A DNA stretch of 15,364 nt from Euryarchaeota archaeon TMED132 (GTDB lineage: Archaea > Thermoplasmatota > Poseidoniia > Poseidoniales > Poseidoniaceae): contig NHGH02000014.1 of assembly GCA_002172355.2 (NCBI GenBank), positions 1-15,364 of the forward strand, read 5' to 3'. The position numbers and the translations under genes were made by a program. Under the pieces are notes generated by a model. It saw only the letters and a list, made by a program, of their open reading frames with translations, was not told the DNA's origin and did no database searches. Numbering within the stretch: position 1 is the stretch's first letter; the number at the start of each line of letters is the position of its first letter. This document shows positions 14,417-15,364 of the stretch, piece after piece.

Positions 14417-15364
14417 CTACTTTTCTATGATAATTGTGATATTATCACTATTCCAATTCCCATCTACATCACAAATTCGTAACTCGAATTGATATCTGCC
14501 AATATTAAGTTTAACTTTAAGTTTAGCAATGTCAGATATTTCTCTGCCAGTAGAATCTACCCATGACCATACTGTTATCCTTTCTTGAGGGTCATAACTT
14601 GGAGTCCCGTCTAAAATAACTACTGCAGTGCCATCTTCTAGCGCTGTGATTCTCTGGTCTCCACCTGCATTAGCCACAGGTATTTCTGTTTCTTCAATAG
14701 ACTTGTTAAGTTCATCTAAAATAGATTCTTCAGGTATCATAGCCATGTTTTCGATGGCATCATCCAATTGAGATAATAGTTCATCTGTATCAATATCCAT
14801 AGTTCCTTGTATTGATGATTTATCTTCGACATTATTATCTATTTTCAATGCCCCCATGAGTTCATCTATAGATTCTGAAGTAGTCGTTAATTCTGTTTCT
14901 TCCCACTGTTGTGCCTCTTCTTTTGTCAAATGTTGGGATATTTGCTCACCTGAGTATAACTCTTCAGAAGTTAACTGTGTAACTTCTTGTACGTCATTAA
15001 ACCAAGATGGGAGTTCAGATTCATCTATTTCAATCAATTTATCTTTGAGAGAAATTTTTCCAATCGGTTCTGATTCTGTCCAATCGTTTTGGTCTTCACC
15101 TGCAAAAATACATGCCTCGCCATCATTTGAAATTTCAATATATTCTGGTATCCCTTGATGTTCCACTTTCCATAAATCTCCATTAGAATTATAGCCAAAT
15201 ATGAAGAACCATGCAGAGCATATGATTTGGTCTGAGTGGAAAATTAAACTTTTAATCGGATATTTACAATCAAATAAAACCGACATGTCTTGGACGAATT
15301 CACCATTCGACCCCATTTCTAATTCCATAACTTTACCGTCATCAAAACCAAAAATAGCACCTCT
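14417..15364 (-). CDS. Propeller/acidic/PKD-domain protein, 5' end beyond the window
   Basis: The frame is open to the right edge with 315 residues visible, so the true start lies outside; the internal ATG at 15328 is not likely to be the start. The first visible residues (AIFGFDDGKVMEL, then IKSLIFHSDQIICSAWFF and DLWKVEHQGIPEYIEISNDG) look like blades of a WD40/PQQ-type beta-propeller. A long acidic, Ser/Thr/Glu-rich stretch follows, without clear fold and with repeated leucine-spaced helices (ESIDELMGALKID, DTDELLSQLDDAIENM, ESILDELNKSIEE). The last 85 or so residues form a PKD-like domain (PVANAGGDQRI, VILDGTPSYDP, ITVWSWVDSTGREIS, YQFELRICDVDGNW). PKD domains usually act outside the cell, but no signal or transmembrane segment can be judged because the N-terminus is missing. 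The function is unknown. It lies upstream of the metallo-hydrolase in one operon. Confidence 0.82.
   Translation of the reverse strand, partial: RGAIFGFDDGKVMELEMGSNGEFVQDMSVLFDCKYPIKSLIFHSDQIICSAWFFIFGYNSNGDLWKVEHQGIPEYIEISNDGEACIFAGEDQNDWTESEPIGKISLKDKLIEIDESELPSWFNDVQEVTQLTSEELYSGEQISQHLTKEEAQQWEETELTTTSESIDELMGALKIDNNVEDKSSIQGTMDIDTDELLSQLDDAIENMAMIPEESILDELNKSIEETEIPVANAGGDQRITALEDGTAVVILDGTPSYDPQERITVWSWVDSTGREISDIAKLKVKLNIGRYQFELRICDVDGNWNSDNITIIIEK

Overview
The window looks like part of a compact, AT-rich archaeal chromosome, most plausibly a planktonic marine euryarchaeon such as Marine Group II (Poseidoniales). This is an inference. It rests on an archaeal/eukaryotic-type tyrosyl-tRNA synthetase, a protein resembling the N-terminal part of the MCM helicase, AGGTGA-type ribosome binding sites, A/T-rich TATA-like boxes in divergent gaps, and bacterial-looking metabolic genes (glutaryl-CoA dehydrogenase, ETF, two squalene/phytoene synthases). 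No rRNA or tRNA gene, insertion sequence or CRISPR array was seen. Gene density is very high, and all three tail-to-tail gene pairs abut or overlap.

Layout. (1) 1-4164, leftward: a double zinc-ribbon protein with a Pro/Gly/Lys/Arg repeat tail, then, 14 bp downstream, a large superfamily II helicase that runs off the left edge. (2) 4165-4333: divergent promoter region. (3) 4334-6786, rightward: two different squalene/phytoene synthase family enzymes. The second has a long N-terminal extension and a striking inverted repeat in its leader. (4) 6787-9200, leftward: a membrane-anchored beta-propeller-like protein followed by glutaryl-CoA dehydrogenase. (5) 9292-11000, rightward: an unknown 183-residue protein and tyrosyl-tRNA synthetase. 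(6) 10992-11861, leftward: a stand-alone protein that reads like an MCM N-terminal domain (helical region plus OB fold with zinc ribbon) without the AAA+ motor. (7) 11964-13640, rightward: ETF beta and alpha. (8) 13641-15364, leftward: a propeller/acidic/PKD protein that enters from the right edge, then a metallo-beta-lactamase-fold hydrolase.

How they fit together. Glutaryl-CoA dehydrogenase and ETF form a functional pair: the dehydrogenase passes electrons from glutaryl-CoA to ETF and so to the respiratory chain. The two head-to-head condensing synthases point to C30 and/or C40 isoprenoid production. The zinc-ribbon protein, the helicase and the MCM-N-like protein are the least explained. 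All three have nucleic-acid-binding features and are the best candidates for something undescribed.
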